This document shows positions 31,038-43,166 of a stretch of DNA of 64,000 nucleotides, piece after piece. Within the stretch, counting starts at the first letter, position 1. Every line of letters starts with the position of its first letter. The position numbers were made by a program, and so were the translations under genes. The notes under the pieces were generated by a model that was given only the letters and a program-made list of their open reading frames with translations, did no database searches and had not been told where the DNA came from. This stretch comes from Thozetella sp. PMI_491 (lineage: Eukaryota; Ascomycota; Sordariomycetes; Chaetosphaeriales; Chaetosphaeriaceae), in NCBI GenBank assembly GCA_021432635.1, contig MU270070.1, positions 395,044-459,043 of the forward strand. Reading direction: 5' to 3'.

Positions 31038-31632
31038 GGTGAATGAGGTGATGCGGGAGAATGCAAGCCCGGCCCCGCGGGAATCGGATTTCTGCTGGTC
31101 TATAACCGCGCAGAGTCCAAGCAGAGGCCTCTCTTCTGTTCTACACGATATCGGCAACCATATGGTTCACCTGACGTGGCTGGCCGCCGCATCCCGAGTA
31201 CTAACGCGGAACGCGGAAACGGAGCTTGGCGCAATTATATTAACGGTAAACGGCACACTTTACGAAAGAAGGGTTAGCTAAGGGAAACTCTTGGATTGGC
31301 CATTCATAGGCACTGCCCAGCTGCGGCAGGCAGAGCCATTCCGAACATCCCATGCTTTAGCCGGCGGATCTTATGGGAAACGTCTGGGGAAGTTTCTATG
31401 CGTAATTACCAAGTTCTTGGGATCCACATCTTTAAGAACAGGCGCCCTATGCTATCTGGCCGGAGTGGTACGTCATCGGGCGGATGCAGAGAGTCAGGCA
31501 CTTGGTTAAGTGTTCCCCTCGAGTCCGGCACCAACACCTCCCCGCTCTTGGCAGCAACATCCAATGCCGTGATAACCGGCTGCACCGACTCGGAGTTATA
31601 TGCACATTTGGCCCATCCTGCGGAGGTAGCCT
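31038..31632. other. 0.6 kb spacer
   Basis: Promoter of the hydrolase gene and 3' flank of the MFS gene, both on the - strand. No further gene seen. Confidence 0.55.
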
Positions 31633-33670
31633 CTACTCGCGCTTGAGGCCTACCTTGCCGACCCTCCGCAGACCGAATACACCGACGACACAGGCCAGGA
31701 CCATCATGGCAAAACACGCCCAAAAGACAGCCCGGTAGCCGTCCATGAGGGCATCTGGAGATGCCTTCTCCGGGTTCGAGGATTTCATGGTGACGCTCGA
31801 CGAGATAATAGCCATCAGCATGAGGCCGAGAGACACTCCGAACTGAGCTACCGTGTTAAACACGGCGCCGGCCAGCGCTTGGGTCTTGGGCGAGAAGGCA
31901 TCCGTAATGATCAGATTAGCCACCGTGAAGATAACTATGGAGAATTAGTCTTGCGCCGCGCTTGGGCTTGAAAGACAGCTTACCATCGGCGCTGAGAGGG
32001 CTGGCGAGCACCGCCCAGAAGGCACAGTACCAGAAAGACCACCCGGGGTCGATCACCGCCATCAGAAGCGGGGATGCTGCGCTAAGGAAGGTGGTGATGA
32101 GGACAAGATAGTCTGCTCTGATCTTGTGGACCAGCATCCCAGTGGCAAAATTGAGAGCGACGCCGAGGACGATGTTGGGCAAGAAGCGAATGGCGGCCTC
32201 CAGAGCAGTTAGGTGCTGGACCTCCTGGAAGCTGTATCCGTGCGTTAGAAGGCGAGCACAGCAGGGTTGGACCCGGGGGGAGAGCATACAACAAGCTGAA
32301 GAAGAATTCCAGGCTGTTCATCACCGCCCACGCCAGCAGGACCATGATGCAGATGGTCGTGAAGGCAGCATTGCTCCATAGCGAGTTCGGGATGAGTGGC
32401 ATGCGGCCAGACTTCTCTTGGTAGTGCATCCAGAACCCAAAGGACGCAACCAGCACACCTGCGAGAACAATAAGCCCGATGTTCAGCGGCGCCCGGATCT
32501 CCGCCGTATCGGCCGTGATGACGCTGTTAGACAGTCAGCAAGCCCGATACTCAGGATGATAGGTGGCCGGGGAGCACACGCACGCGAAGACATAGGAGGC
32601 AAGTCCTAGAGCGCACGAGATGATCAGAGCTCCCATCCAATCGATCTCACGCGCGAGCCTGGGCCATGAGAAAGGCTCCTTGGGCTTGTCCCGCGGCAGC
32701 TTCCAGAGCCCGGCCAAGAAGAGGCCAAAGACCAGGCCGGCGGTTAGATACATGGCGAAGCGCCACGTCAGCGAGGAGTCAATCACGGTACCGCCGAGCA
32801 CCAGGCCTACCGAAAAGCCAAGGGGCTGGCCGAGCCCGAGGCAGGAGAAGCCAATGTTCCGGACTCGGCCGGGGGCGAAGGTACTAGTGAGAATGCTGAA
32901 GGCGGTGGGCAGGCAGAGCGACACGGCAATGCCCTGGAAGGCGCGGAAGAGAATGACCTCGATTCCATTGCGGGAGAGGCCAACGGCGAGGGTGGAGAGC
33001 GAGAGCAGAAGACATCCTACCAGGTTGATCGAGCGGTTCCCCAGGAAGTCGGCGAGGCAGCCAGACAAGACGAGGAGGCAGCCGCTGGCGAGCCTAGAGC
33101 AGTGGGTTAGAGTACACACGAGGCCGAGGCACGGATGGGAACATGGCATACGGATAGACAGAAGCGGGCCTGTGACAAGTCAGTGCTGACCTAGTGGAAC
33201 GACCCCGGGCGCGTGGACAGGGGAAGAGGTCAGGATACGTACCACAAGAGCAGGTTCTGTGGCAATGCGAGGTCCTCGGCGATCCGGGGCAGGCCAATCG
33301 TCACGACACCCGTGCTCATGCTACCGACGAACATGACGCCCGTCAGCATGCCAATGATCGACATCGAGCTGACCAGGGAGAGGTCCGGCGGCGCACCGCC
33401 GGCCTCGGGCTCCACGACCACGAGGCCGTCGTGCATCTCGCCATCGCTGGCGTGCAGCCCATTCTCCGGGGTAGCTGCAGGCTGTACAGGAGCGAGGCTG
33501 CGTCTCGCCAATAGTCGCGGCAGGGCACGGAGGGGCTTCTTCGGCCAGAAGGAGGCCGGCCAGGCGGAATGGGTGGTTCGTTCGCGGCGGGCGTAGCTGA
33601 GACCCGACGCCTCGGGCTCGATCATCACTAATTGGGAAGTGGGGAGCTTGGGGAGAGCCATTTTCAGCAT
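31633..33670 (-). CDS. MFS drug/metabolite transporter (DHA, 14-helix-like)
   Basis: A plasma-membrane exporter-type permease. Six exons: 33670-33243, 33169-33152, 33093-32584, 32523-32290, 32231-31984 and 31934-31633, giving 579 residues with all frames kept. Exon 2 is only 18 nt and supplies W-P-A-S-V-Y (residues 143-148) inside a helix; without it the conserved NLLLWPASVY-type segment is lost. The N-terminal 90 or so residues are hydrophilic and cytosolic. Helices such as GMLTGVMFVGSMSTGVV, LASGCLLVLSGCLADFLG, FRAFQGIAVSLCLPTAFS and GFSCLGLGQPLGFSVGLVLG carry the expected loop (LADFLGNRSIN) and the helix 5 GxxxGPxxGG-like region of antiporters. The in-frame codon before 33670 at 33730 is GTG, so the ATG is used. 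The neighbours (oxidase, hydrolase, SDR) suggest export of a small molecule, but the substrate is unknown. Confidence 0.87.
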
Positions 33671-36600
33671 GGATGGCGTCCCAGCTGAAGGATACGCGGG
33701 CTCCTGTTTGGTAAAATAGTCACCGACCACAGCGGGCCGAAGCAGAATTTTGCGACGGTGCGCCCTTCGGGGAACATCTCCACATGGCGGCCGCGTGGAG
33801 CACGATAAGCCACTAGTAAGGATCTAAGTGCAGCGATGTTGATAGAAGGTGCGCAGTTTCTGCTCGCATCCGTTTCAGGACAGCTGCATAGGTATTGGGC
33901 CTCCGGCCATCGAACCGAGCTGCTCGCGCGCGCCACAAGACGGCGAGGGAATCAAGACAAAGCCGTCTATATATCGATTCCCTTTGAGCCTTTGCTTTCG
34001 GGTGTCGCTCTACACAAATAGCAGATGGTGATGCATCTTCTTGGGGCTCTGGCTCGCTCTCGCTCCGATCGGATACCCACTTGCACAGAGCTTGGCACGA
34101 AACTTGGCTGGGTCCGCAGGGAACCAAGCCTCGCCTACAGTGCGGGGAACAAGGGAAACATGGCCCGCCATATGTACTAGTCTAACAGAAGGCTAGGCTT
34201 TGTTTATAGGCACCTTGCTCAGCCCGGGGCCGTTTGCTCAAACCTTGTCCTCACCTCCTTCCCCACACTCCACATCTCTCAACACTTGGCCGACCTCTCG
34301 ACACACTGGCAATAGAGCATATAGAGGCCAAGCAGACGGCGACGATAACACTAGTCCGAGCAGGATGTCGCCGTTAGGAAAAGAAGAGAAGAGAAGGAAG
34401 AGCAGACAGTGAGAGGCGGAGGCTGGCTAGAACGGGACGAAAGGCCGTGGCTGTGGCGACAGGAAATCAAGCGGCGCGCATGTATAGCCGCCTGCGGCTG
34501 CTACCGGGCTGGCGGGTGCGGGCAGAGCCTGTCGCGAACCCCCCGTGCGTGACCGTTGGTGGATGGCCAGCCGCCCATTGCCCAGCCGAGAGCGAGAGAG
34601 GCCAAGGAAGCCAAACTACCGGGCCCCGGGCCGGCTGGGGAAAGCCCTTCGTTCGACTGAACAGGTGCAAGATGCGCCGCCCAGCCGCCCTAAAAAGGAG
34701 AACTCTGCGCGTGTGTGAGGTCGGCACCATTTTAGAGGGTGCGGCATTCCCCCATAGTGGCTGGCGATGGCAGGCCCAATGGGAGTTGCTGCCGAGCGTG
34801 TGAGGCGTATCTGCCTATACGCAGCACCGGGACAAAAGGTCCCCCTAGACGCTGCGAGGGAGGCTAGCCCCGGGCCACTGGCGAGAGCCGGAGTGCGAGG
34901 CACCAGCTATTTGGAAGCCATCTTCGCCTGCAGATGTCGACATGGTTCCTGCAGCTAACATGGCAATAATTGCTAGCATGCATCGCCAGGCCAAGGCTGG
35001 GTCCCGGAAGCGAGATGCCAAGTTTACTCGGCTGAAGGCAATCCCGCCTCTTGTTTCTGCCCTGGCGGCGGGGCCTCGTTCGACTTTAAGAGGCGGCCGA
35101 AGGCTAATTGGCAGAGAGAGACAGGAGAGTAGCCGTCGAAGGGGGAGCGAGTGAGAACCTCGCGGCTCGCGACAGGCAGCGGGCAGGGAACGATCGCGGG
35201 CCCATGCGGGTAGGGGTCCTCGGTAAGAAATCACATAGAATGGAGGCATATTATTATGGCGTCTTTTACGGAGCATGCCCCATGTTTTGTGTCAGCAGCC
35301 GGGGGCCCTCTGCGGCCCGCCTGCTAGGGCGTAATCCTGCCAACCTGGTCAAGGAATAATCTCATGGTTCTATGCATGGGCAGATGCGAGCACAGCCGGC
35401 ACCTCACGACCACGCGAGACCACGCGGACTGAGCTGAGATGGGCTTCCTCGCAGCAGGCGCCGCAGCGTCCCCGCTCGACTACAACATGCAGGCCATGAC
35501 TGCAGCCATATGGGTGGTCCATCTGGCATTCCGGGGCCGGAGACCTTTCCTGGAAGGCAGATCTTACTCGATGGCGGCCCCCAAATGGAAGTGGCGCCTA
35601 GCCTGTTCGGATTGGGGGCGATAGACCTGCCCATTTCAGAGCGCGCCCGCACCCGGCGGCCCGGCCAGAGCCTGAAGAACCTCAACCATCGCTGGCGAGC
35701 TGAAGAAGCCCCAGTACGAGGTCTGGTTCTGGCCCGGACTGATCATTCCCCTTTCAGAGCTTCCCCCGCCTGACTATTGAGGGCTTGCGTTGGCGTGCCA
35801 TGTCCGTGGCGCCCGCCCGCCTGGATAGAGACATGCCGACAAGTGTTGACGTAAGGTTGTCATGCAGGAGCAACATGACTCCCCGGCTCCCACATCACGA
35901 GGCTATTCCCCGACCTGGGAGGTGGGAGAGGGGGGCAGGGGAGGGGTGATAGAAAGACGTTGGTATCAAAGGCTGCATCGTAATGTCGTCCTTCCACGGA
36001 GCAATTACCGCCGTTGTTTGGTGGCCGAGCCAGGGAGCCAGGGAGCTAGGCCGGAGCGCACCGAGCCCTGGGAAGACTAGAGAGAGAAAGGGGCGCGCAA
36101 GATTGCGCAAGGGTAGGGGCTTGCAGCAGAACCACGAGCTCTTGGCATGGGGTCGACCAGGTAAGGCCAACCAACGCCGTATATGCTCTGCCGGTACCAG
36201 AAAGTCTGGATGGCGCGGCTCCCCCTCCCCTCCCCGGCCGGCTCCATTGCTGGGTGCATCGGGGGAGGTGCCAGCGCCCCGGCGTTCCGATTGGTGCGAG
36301 TTACCAATAATCTGCAGGAGTCCTGCAGGCGGGAGAAGGCTGCTGGCGTACATACTTGCCTGGACGGCCGGGGGGGGGGCGCCCAAGGTGACATCTCGCC
36401 GGTGGCCATCCCGGAAGCTTAATGCAGCGTCGTATTTATGCCTTCCCACCCCTACCCCTACCACCCCTCCCTACCAGCACGGGAAATGGGGAAATGGAGG
36501 GTGGGAGGTGCGCCCGTGAGGGGATCCCCGAATGGTTGGGGTCTGCTATAAATAAGGGCCCCCAAAACAAAACGGTATAGTGTCATGGGCGTATTTATAC

Positions 36601-36766
36601 CGCCAGCCGTCCCGACCTTTCCTCGGCGGGACCTCGCAACCAGAGATCGCTCGTCCTTGGACTCAGCTCGTTGTTCCGCACTACATTAGGGGCTCGGCGC
36701 TCAAGTGCAACAGACTACCACCCCTCCCGCCTTCTCGAAGCCGCCCGGCCCGCCGATCTGCCCGCC
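33671..36766. other. 3.1 kb divergent intergenic region
   Basis: Lies between the MFS gene (-) and the BBE-like oxidase gene (+). A TATATAT at 33968-33974 may serve the MFS gene and a TATAAATAA at 36547-36555 the oxidase. Otherwise GC-rich with no recognised gene. Confidence 0.55.
36547..36555 (+). promoter_or_regulatory. TATA box for BBE-like oxidase gene
   Basis: TATAAATAA, 212 bases upstream of the start codon, in otherwise GC-rich DNA; the spacing implies a leader of about 180 bases. Confidence 0.55.
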
Positions 36767-38877
36767 ATGATCGCCACGGCCGCCTTGACCCTCGCGGGCC
36801 TAACCCTGGCCCGCTGCGCCAATGCCGTAACCGTACCAATTGGTGAGTCCACCCCGCCCAGCATCCCGCACGGCCTTGGAGCCTCAGCGCTGACAGCTGC
36901 TGCCAAGGCCCGAGGCAGTCCACGAGCTCGAACTCGAGCGTCCCCTACTTTGACTGGGAGACGCAACAGCTGAGCGACGCCCAGCTGGCCGCAGCCTTCG
37001 CGCCGACGGTAGCCCCAGCTGCCGCCAAGGGCGGCCAGCAGTGCAAGGTGTTCCCGGGAGACGCCGCCTGGCCCTCGGATGCCGTGTGGAGCAACTTCAA
37101 TGCCTCCGTCGGCGGCGCTCTGATCAAGACGGTCCCGCTCGCGGCCCCGTGCTACAAGAACTGGCCCCAGTATGACCCGGTCAAGTGCGCCCAGGTCACG
37201 GCGAACTGGCACGACCCGCACCTGCAGTAAGCCCCCCCCCCAAACTCTCAACCTCCCAGCCCTCTTCCCCGACAGCCCTGGACAGGCACTGACGAGGCTC
37301 GCAGCGTGAGCGACCCTACCTCGACGGACTGGCCCCTCTTCCAGGGCCGGACCTGCCTCCCGCCCGCCGAGGATCCCCTCGGTCTCAGCGGGAACTGCAC
37401 GCTGGGCGGCTTCGCAGCCTACTCGGTCGGCGTCACCACCGTGGCACAGATCCAGACTACGCTCGCCTTCGTGCAAAAGTACAACATCCGCCTGAACGTG
37501 CGCAACACGGGCCATGACTTCGCCGACAAGGGCCTCGGCGCCGGCGCGCTGTCCATCTGGACGCACAAGCTCAACACGCTGCAGTACCTTCCGAGCTACG
37601 GGCCTGCCGGTAACGGCCCCGCCTACAAGCTCGGAAGCGGCGTCCTGACCGAGGATGTCTACAAGTCGGCCGAGGCCAATGGCATCACCGCGATCGGCGG
37701 CGAGTGCCGTACCGTCGGCGTCGCCGGTGGGTACACCGCCGGTGGCGGCCACTCGCCTCTGTCGAGTGTCGTGGGTATGGCTGCAGACCAGATCCTGTCA
37801 CTCGAGGTCGTTCTGCCGTGTGGCAAGTTCGTCACGGTCGACGCCACGCACAACCCGGACCTCTACTGGGCCCTGCGCGGCGGCGGTGGTGGTAAGTGTT
37901 TTCCTTTCCCTGGTTGGCCCGTACTGCAGGCAATTGGCGAGCTGTTGCTAATTCGTTTCCTAGGCACCTTCGGCGTTGTCACCTCGGTCGTGATGAAGGC
38001 ATACCCCAAGGTCATTGTGACGACCATGACCTTCAGCTTCGGGACCAGCGCCACGGTCTCGGCCGACACCTTCTGGGCTGGCATCCGAGCCTTCTTCACG
38101 TACTACACCACGTTCGTCGACGCTGGGACGTACTCGTACTTCCTAGTTGAGAACACTGGCACCAACTCCTTCCAGTTCGTCTTCGACCCTTTCTGGGGCC
38201 TCAACCACACCATTCCGCAGTTGAAGACGCTCGTGACGCCGTTCCTGAACGACTTGGCCAAGCTGGGGATTAGCGTGACCCCCGAATACACGCAGTACAG
38301 CAGCTTCTGGCCCGCGTGGAACGCATCCTTCCCGCCGGAGAACGTTGGTGGATACACCAACCACGCCGGTGGGCGGCTGTTCCCCCGCGAGAACTTTGTC
38401 GACCAGTCCAAGCTCAATGCGACGCTCGGGGCTGTGCGGTACGCCATCAGCGCCGGCGGTCTCCTCGTCGGCTACAACATCAAGGCCGGCGTGAACCCCA
38501 GCGTCAACCAGAGCAACAGCGTCAACCCGGCGTGGCGCAAGACGGTCACGCACTTCATCCTTCCGGCCATCTGGGACCAGAACGCCACCATCGCCCAGAT
38601 CCAGGCGGCCAGCAAGACGCTGACGACCGACTGGGGCGCAAAGTGGCGCGCCGTGTCCCCCGGCGCCGGTGCTTACATGGCCGAGGCCGACATCAACGAG
38701 CCCAACTTCCAGCAGTCCTTCTTCGGGTCGAACTACGACCGCCTCTACAGCCTCAAGCAGCAGTACGATCCCAACGGCCTCTTCTATACGCCGACGGGTG
38801 TTGGCTCCGAGGACTGGGTCGTTACTGGCCAGGTCCAGTGGATCCCCACGCAGAACGGCCGGCTTTGTCGCGCATAG
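36767..38877 (+). CDS. Secreted FAD-linked oxidoreductase, berberine-bridge-enzyme-like
   Basis: Exons 36767-36842, 36908-37226, 37305-37891 and 37964-38877 give 631 residues. A signal peptide covers about residues 1-20. The PCMH-type FAD domain starts near residue 160. His202 in RNTGHDF is the expected 8-alpha histidyl-FAD site and Cys266 in GGECRTVGVAGGY the expected second (cysteinyl) link, so bicovalent FAD is likely. GGHSPLSSVVGMAADQILS, WALRGGGGG-TFGVVTSV and the C-terminal BBE motif (NYDRLY...YDPNGLFYTPTGVGSEDW) are all present. The second exon needs an AAG acceptor at 36906-36907. The third intron (37892-37963) is 72 nt without stops, so an unspliced product would stay in frame. Such enzymes oxidise sugars or secondary metabolites; the substrate is not evident. 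The gene is convergent with the broken enoyl-reductase-like gene. Confidence 0.88.
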
Positions 38878-39060
38878 AGCGGAGGGTGGTAGTTGGGGAT
38901 GGAAAAGGTACCTCGGGATTGTGTCGCATTCTTGTTCGGGCCTACCCAAAATCGCCGCAGACTAGCTGTACATAGGTGGCATTTAATTGATCCTGAATTA
39001 CGAAAACACTTGCAATTGGTCGTTGAGGCAAGCTGGTGATCATTAACCGTGCGGCACATA

Positions 39061-40288
39061 TTAGACAATGGTATATACTAGCTTCTCCCCACTGACAGGC
39101 CGCATGTAATCTTCTGTTCTCTGACCTTCAACCGCTAAGAGAGCTCCCATGTCCTTGGGACGGAGAAGATAAAAGGCATCCGGAGCGATCCTTTCGAGCC
39201 CTCCAGGCATAAGGCGGACTGGGTTGGGTTCAATTAAGACCTTATTCTTCGTGGCCGCGCCAGTAAGGTACTTGTAAAACTGTATGGCAAAGTCCTTCGC
39301 CTTCGGGTTTGCTGGTATGGTGACTCCTGGCCCTACATTAGCTCCAGCCACTTTGTCATAGTTTTCATTAACTTACCATAGTAGTACTGAAGCTCGACTC
39401 CAAAAGCATCCCAGGCATTGCCATATTCTAGCTTGATCCGAAGCTCATCCGGGTTATAGTGAGCGGCGCCAGGAGCTCTGAAGACGGAAAGCCTCCCATC
39501 ATCTTTCAAAAGGCTGTCCATCGTATAGACTGTCTTTCCTTCAGTGATAGAGTCTACCCCAAGGGCGAACCCACTTCCTCCTGTTAGCTTCATCGCCTTC
39601 TCCGCCCAATGTTCGTCTCTGTAGTCTAGAACCTCATTATAGCCGTACGGGTCGGCTTTCAGCAAGGCGTGTTTGCCTGCACCCGCAACTCCAACGAGAG
39701 TAGTTTTCTTTCCAGTAAACTGATCAGAGAGTCGCACCATCTGGGTTGCGTAGAGCGCTATAGATGTGGAGCTTCCATATATGAGTACGGTGAGGCTCTT
39801 GCGACTAGCCGCCGGGTCAGTCTTGGTGTCAGCAAAGGGAGGGGAGCGGCCATTCCAAGGCGGAAGAAGATAGACTGCGCCGCCGTCAGGGAGCACATGC
39901 TGCCTGCTCGTAGGTCAAAGGCGCAGGGATGAGCCAGACGAGGTCGTGCTCAGGGGTAACGTATTCTGTGAAAGCACCGGGCCGCTCAATGGCGCTCGTG
40001 GCACCCCGCAAGAAACCAGCGACACGCTCACCGACGCGACAGCGCGGATCCGCGGAGTCTCGGAGGGCATCTAGAACAATCACAACCTCACCCGCGAAGT
40101 CAGAGCCCATGAATGCGTTTCTGTATAGCGATCGGCCTTCCGGTAAAAAGCGCATCGGCGGGATTGACTGCTAAGGCATGGACACGCACCAGCAGAGTAG
40201 AAGGTGTTAGGGTTGGGATAGGAGGCGTTTCGACCTGAATGGTCTTATTGGACGGGTCTAGGATGGGGGCTTTCCTGGTCTTGGGCAT
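39061..40288 (-). pseudogene. Trans-enoyl-reductase-like medium-chain dehydrogenase, frame-broken
   Basis: The sequence follows the MDR superfamily branch that includes stand-alone enoyl reductases acting with PKS or PKS-NRPS enzymes (LovC/TOXD-like). It starts at an ATG at 40288 and reads through VRVHALAVNPADAL, then must change frame near the A5 run at 40145-40149 to reach MGSDFAGEVV. It reads VGERVAGFLRG and AFTEYVTPEHDLVW, then changes frame again near 39885-39890 to give LTAAQSIFFRLGM, and again near 39838-39845 to give the Rossmann part (LTVLIYGSSTSIALYATQ, GYNEVLDYRDEHW). A normal intron (39376-39333) joins the last exon, which ends at 39061. No GT-AG intron fits the first two breaks. 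The reading is a recent pseudogene, or sequencing error at short homopolymers. Confidence 0.72.
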
Positions 40289-43166
40289 TGTAGAAGGACT
40301 AGTTCTCAAGGTAGGTTGAATCGACTGAATGGTTAGTAGTTTGCATCTCTACAACGGTACCTAGGAAATCCGAGAGTGCAGCTAAAAGAGCAGTCGGCTC
40401 GACTATATCTATGACCATCCTCTATCATAAGCAAATGCCCTCTAATCCATCGTATATCTCCCATATGTAGTCGAGATGGCATAGTTACGGCTGTATCGTG
40501 GGCTTCGACATGTCGCCGACCTCACCCAGTTATCTATTACTCAAACCGTGCATACCCAGGACCTAATACATACTCCCGTGCCGACGGGTTGTGATGAGCA
40601 ATAACTTCAATTTTCTAGTCTACCCCAAGGATGTGTGGTAGGACAGCATCGTGCGTGGTAGGGTAGCGCTGCCTGACTGGAGTATCTGCCGGCAGGTAAT
40701 GAATAGAAGGTAGGAGGTTGGGGTAAGTGTTTCGTTATTATGCAGGCAATCATCTTAACTCGGAACAATACGCTGCTGCAACCCCCCAACATGCGTGGTA
40801 TTTTAGGACCGCAGCCATTCAACGTGATGCATTCGATGCGGTATGCGCGGTCTAAACGTGCGTTGGAGGGGTTGTTCGCGTTGCTATTAGTTCTGGCCTT
40901 TTGGGTGTGTGTGAGACCTTGGTCCCCAGGCCGCAGGCGCATGGATGCGGATCTACGGCACCCCGCGCAATAATCCCTTTGGCCCCTTTTCTTGGCGATG
41001 ACGTGCAGCCACACCAAGCGGAAGGGCTTCGTAGAGTCTAGAGTCGAGTACGGAAGAGAGAAGGCTACCAGTCCGTGTGTTCCATGAAAATGCGAGATTC
41101 TGCAATGGTATTGCTAGTCGTCGCCACCCCCAAGAACGACGGTGTGGACGCGTACAGATGGTGCAGCTCAGCTCCTCTCTGACAGGTACAGTACTGGGGC
41201 CTCCTTGCTCGCCCATTTGTGCGCGCTGAAGACGCAGTAATAATGTCTCAGACAAGGGCTTCTAGCGTCTAGTGCTGATGGCAACCAGGTTGGCGCGTGA
41301 AGCGACCGAGAGCCGACGGCCGCCGAGGGCAGCTCAGCTCTAGTGACCCCTGCCGTGTTGATGTCACGGCTTTCACAGCGGCGCATACCGCGAAGTGCTC
41401 GGCGTTTTGCGTGTGGAATCATTTGGTACTAACGTCCGTTCGGCCTCGAATCGATTCTGCAAACCGTCCCACGGTGAGCGGGTGGTCTCTTGAGCCCAAG
41501 AAAACCCTATCGCCAGGACATTGCTTCTGCTTCGATTAGCATTTTCGGTCACAGCTCGGGAGTGGCATCCTCCGAGCTGGAGCCTGTCCGGCTCGCCTGA
41601 CAGGTCACACTGCAGGCGCCACTTGAGGCCAACAACGGGCCAGGGTCACGCAATTCGGTCCCAGCAGATCCCCCAGTGCTTGGCAGTAGATCAGCGGAGC
41701 CCTGGGTTTCTGACCAAGAAGTGCGAAAGATATTGGATCCCCTCGTGCAGCTGCATGCACTGTCTATTCTCTACCCTCATCTTCGCCGCAATACAACCTT
41801 ACCGTGGACAAGGGGGCCTTGTGAAAGGGACATTTGACTCTGAGAGTTGCGAGGGAATCGGAGGGAACCATGTTGGCTGGTGGCTTGAGCTAAGCCCATA
41901 CGGAAGAGCACTTGAGCTCTTTCGAATTCAGGGCGAGCCAGGCAGCTGCAGCTGCTCAAAGGGGCATCTGCACGCCGCCAACAGTGCCAACGACAGCGGC
42001 GATGCAACCACAGGCTGCCAGGGGTTCAGCGCTTCCTCAAAGAAGACGCCGGACATCCGAAAGCTTCGGATTCAGCGACTGCTTTAGTCGGCGCAATGCA
42101 ACGCAATTGTGGTTTAGGCCCAACATTCGACCTTTCTGTTGGTTTTGTCTCCTTGGATAGAGAGCCTGGCCTGCGGGCGGGGTGTGGGCCCCTTTCGACC
42201 TCGGTAGGGGAGTCAGCCCACGCTCGGAGCATCCCGAGTCTAGGCACGGGCCTTGCCGGATTTCAATGTGGGCAGCTTGTATGTACATAGTACTCTTCCT
42301 GCACCCTCACCTCGAGGGTATGGTGGTTAGTACTGCGCAGGCACGGACTTATCTAGTCGGAAAGTGCGTCTATACCACCCACGATGTCAAAGGCGCTTCC
42401 CGAGGGTTAGACAAACCCCGATGAGGATCGGCCTGTCTCAGCTCTGACAACCCTCCCGTGCCGTTCCGCGCTTGTTTTGAGTCCGCGTGACGTCCACAAG
42501 CCACCCGGTGCTCCTCGAAGCAGCCCTACCTCACCCAAGCCCTGACCACGACCGAGCCAGCACACCAAGCCAAGCAGACAATGCTGTCTGAAAGGGTATC
42601 GATCGACGAGGCTCGCTAGCGAGCGGCAGCCGTAATGCCCCGATGCAGCAGGGCGAGTGCCTGCGCCAAGAGGAGCTGCCTCCAATATCGCCTGCAAAGC
42701 TGAACTGCCCCCGAGGCTGTGGTGTAAAAGGCGCTATGCCGACCCTGATTGGCCCGTTGGCGCCTCGGCGCTGCTCTCAAATGCCCGCTAGGAGATACTA
42801 GTGACAAGGACGACGTCCCCCACTCAAGATCCGGGATCTAAAGGGCATATTGCATGTGGACGTGACAAATACGAGGCCGAATAAGACATCGAGAAAGACG
42901 GACGAGGGAGGGAAGTGGCGCTGATCATTGTCTAAAATAACGCCATGGCGACTCCTCGCTTCTCTATGTGTATCGCCGAGGCGTTCTAACTTTCAAGGCT
43001 TGAGTACACCTTAGCACACCTTAGATACGAGCAGCCAATATGTAGGTACTTATCTTCGGTCAAAGATAAATAGTCGCTCGAGCTCTCGCCCGCTTGGGGC
43101 CGTGGCAAGACAATCTGCAGGTCCCAAACGCATAGTAGCTAATCTATACATGCTCTAGCAATAATC
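40289..43166. other. 2.9 kb divergent spacer
   Basis: Lies between the broken enoyl-reductase-like gene (-) and the CrtC/Diels-Alderase-like gene (+). It includes an AT-richer part near 40320-40620 and no recognised gene; in particular I find no piece of a polyketide synthase or NRPS. An AGATAAATAG element at 43064-43073 is a possible TATA site for the + gene. Confidence 0.55.

Noticed and set aside
33243-33730. N-terminal extension of the MFS protein to 33730
   Set aside because: The extension begins with GTG and has no ATG upstream of 33670.
36715-37752. 345-codon open frame on the - strand
   Set aside because: Antisense of the BBE-like oxidase exons 1-3; the Gly/Arg/Val-rich translation is a mirror of GC-rich codons.
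41521-42087. 188-codon + strand frame in the spacer before the cyclase-like gene
   Set aside because: No recognisable domain, no consistent codon bias and no intron signals; likely chance.
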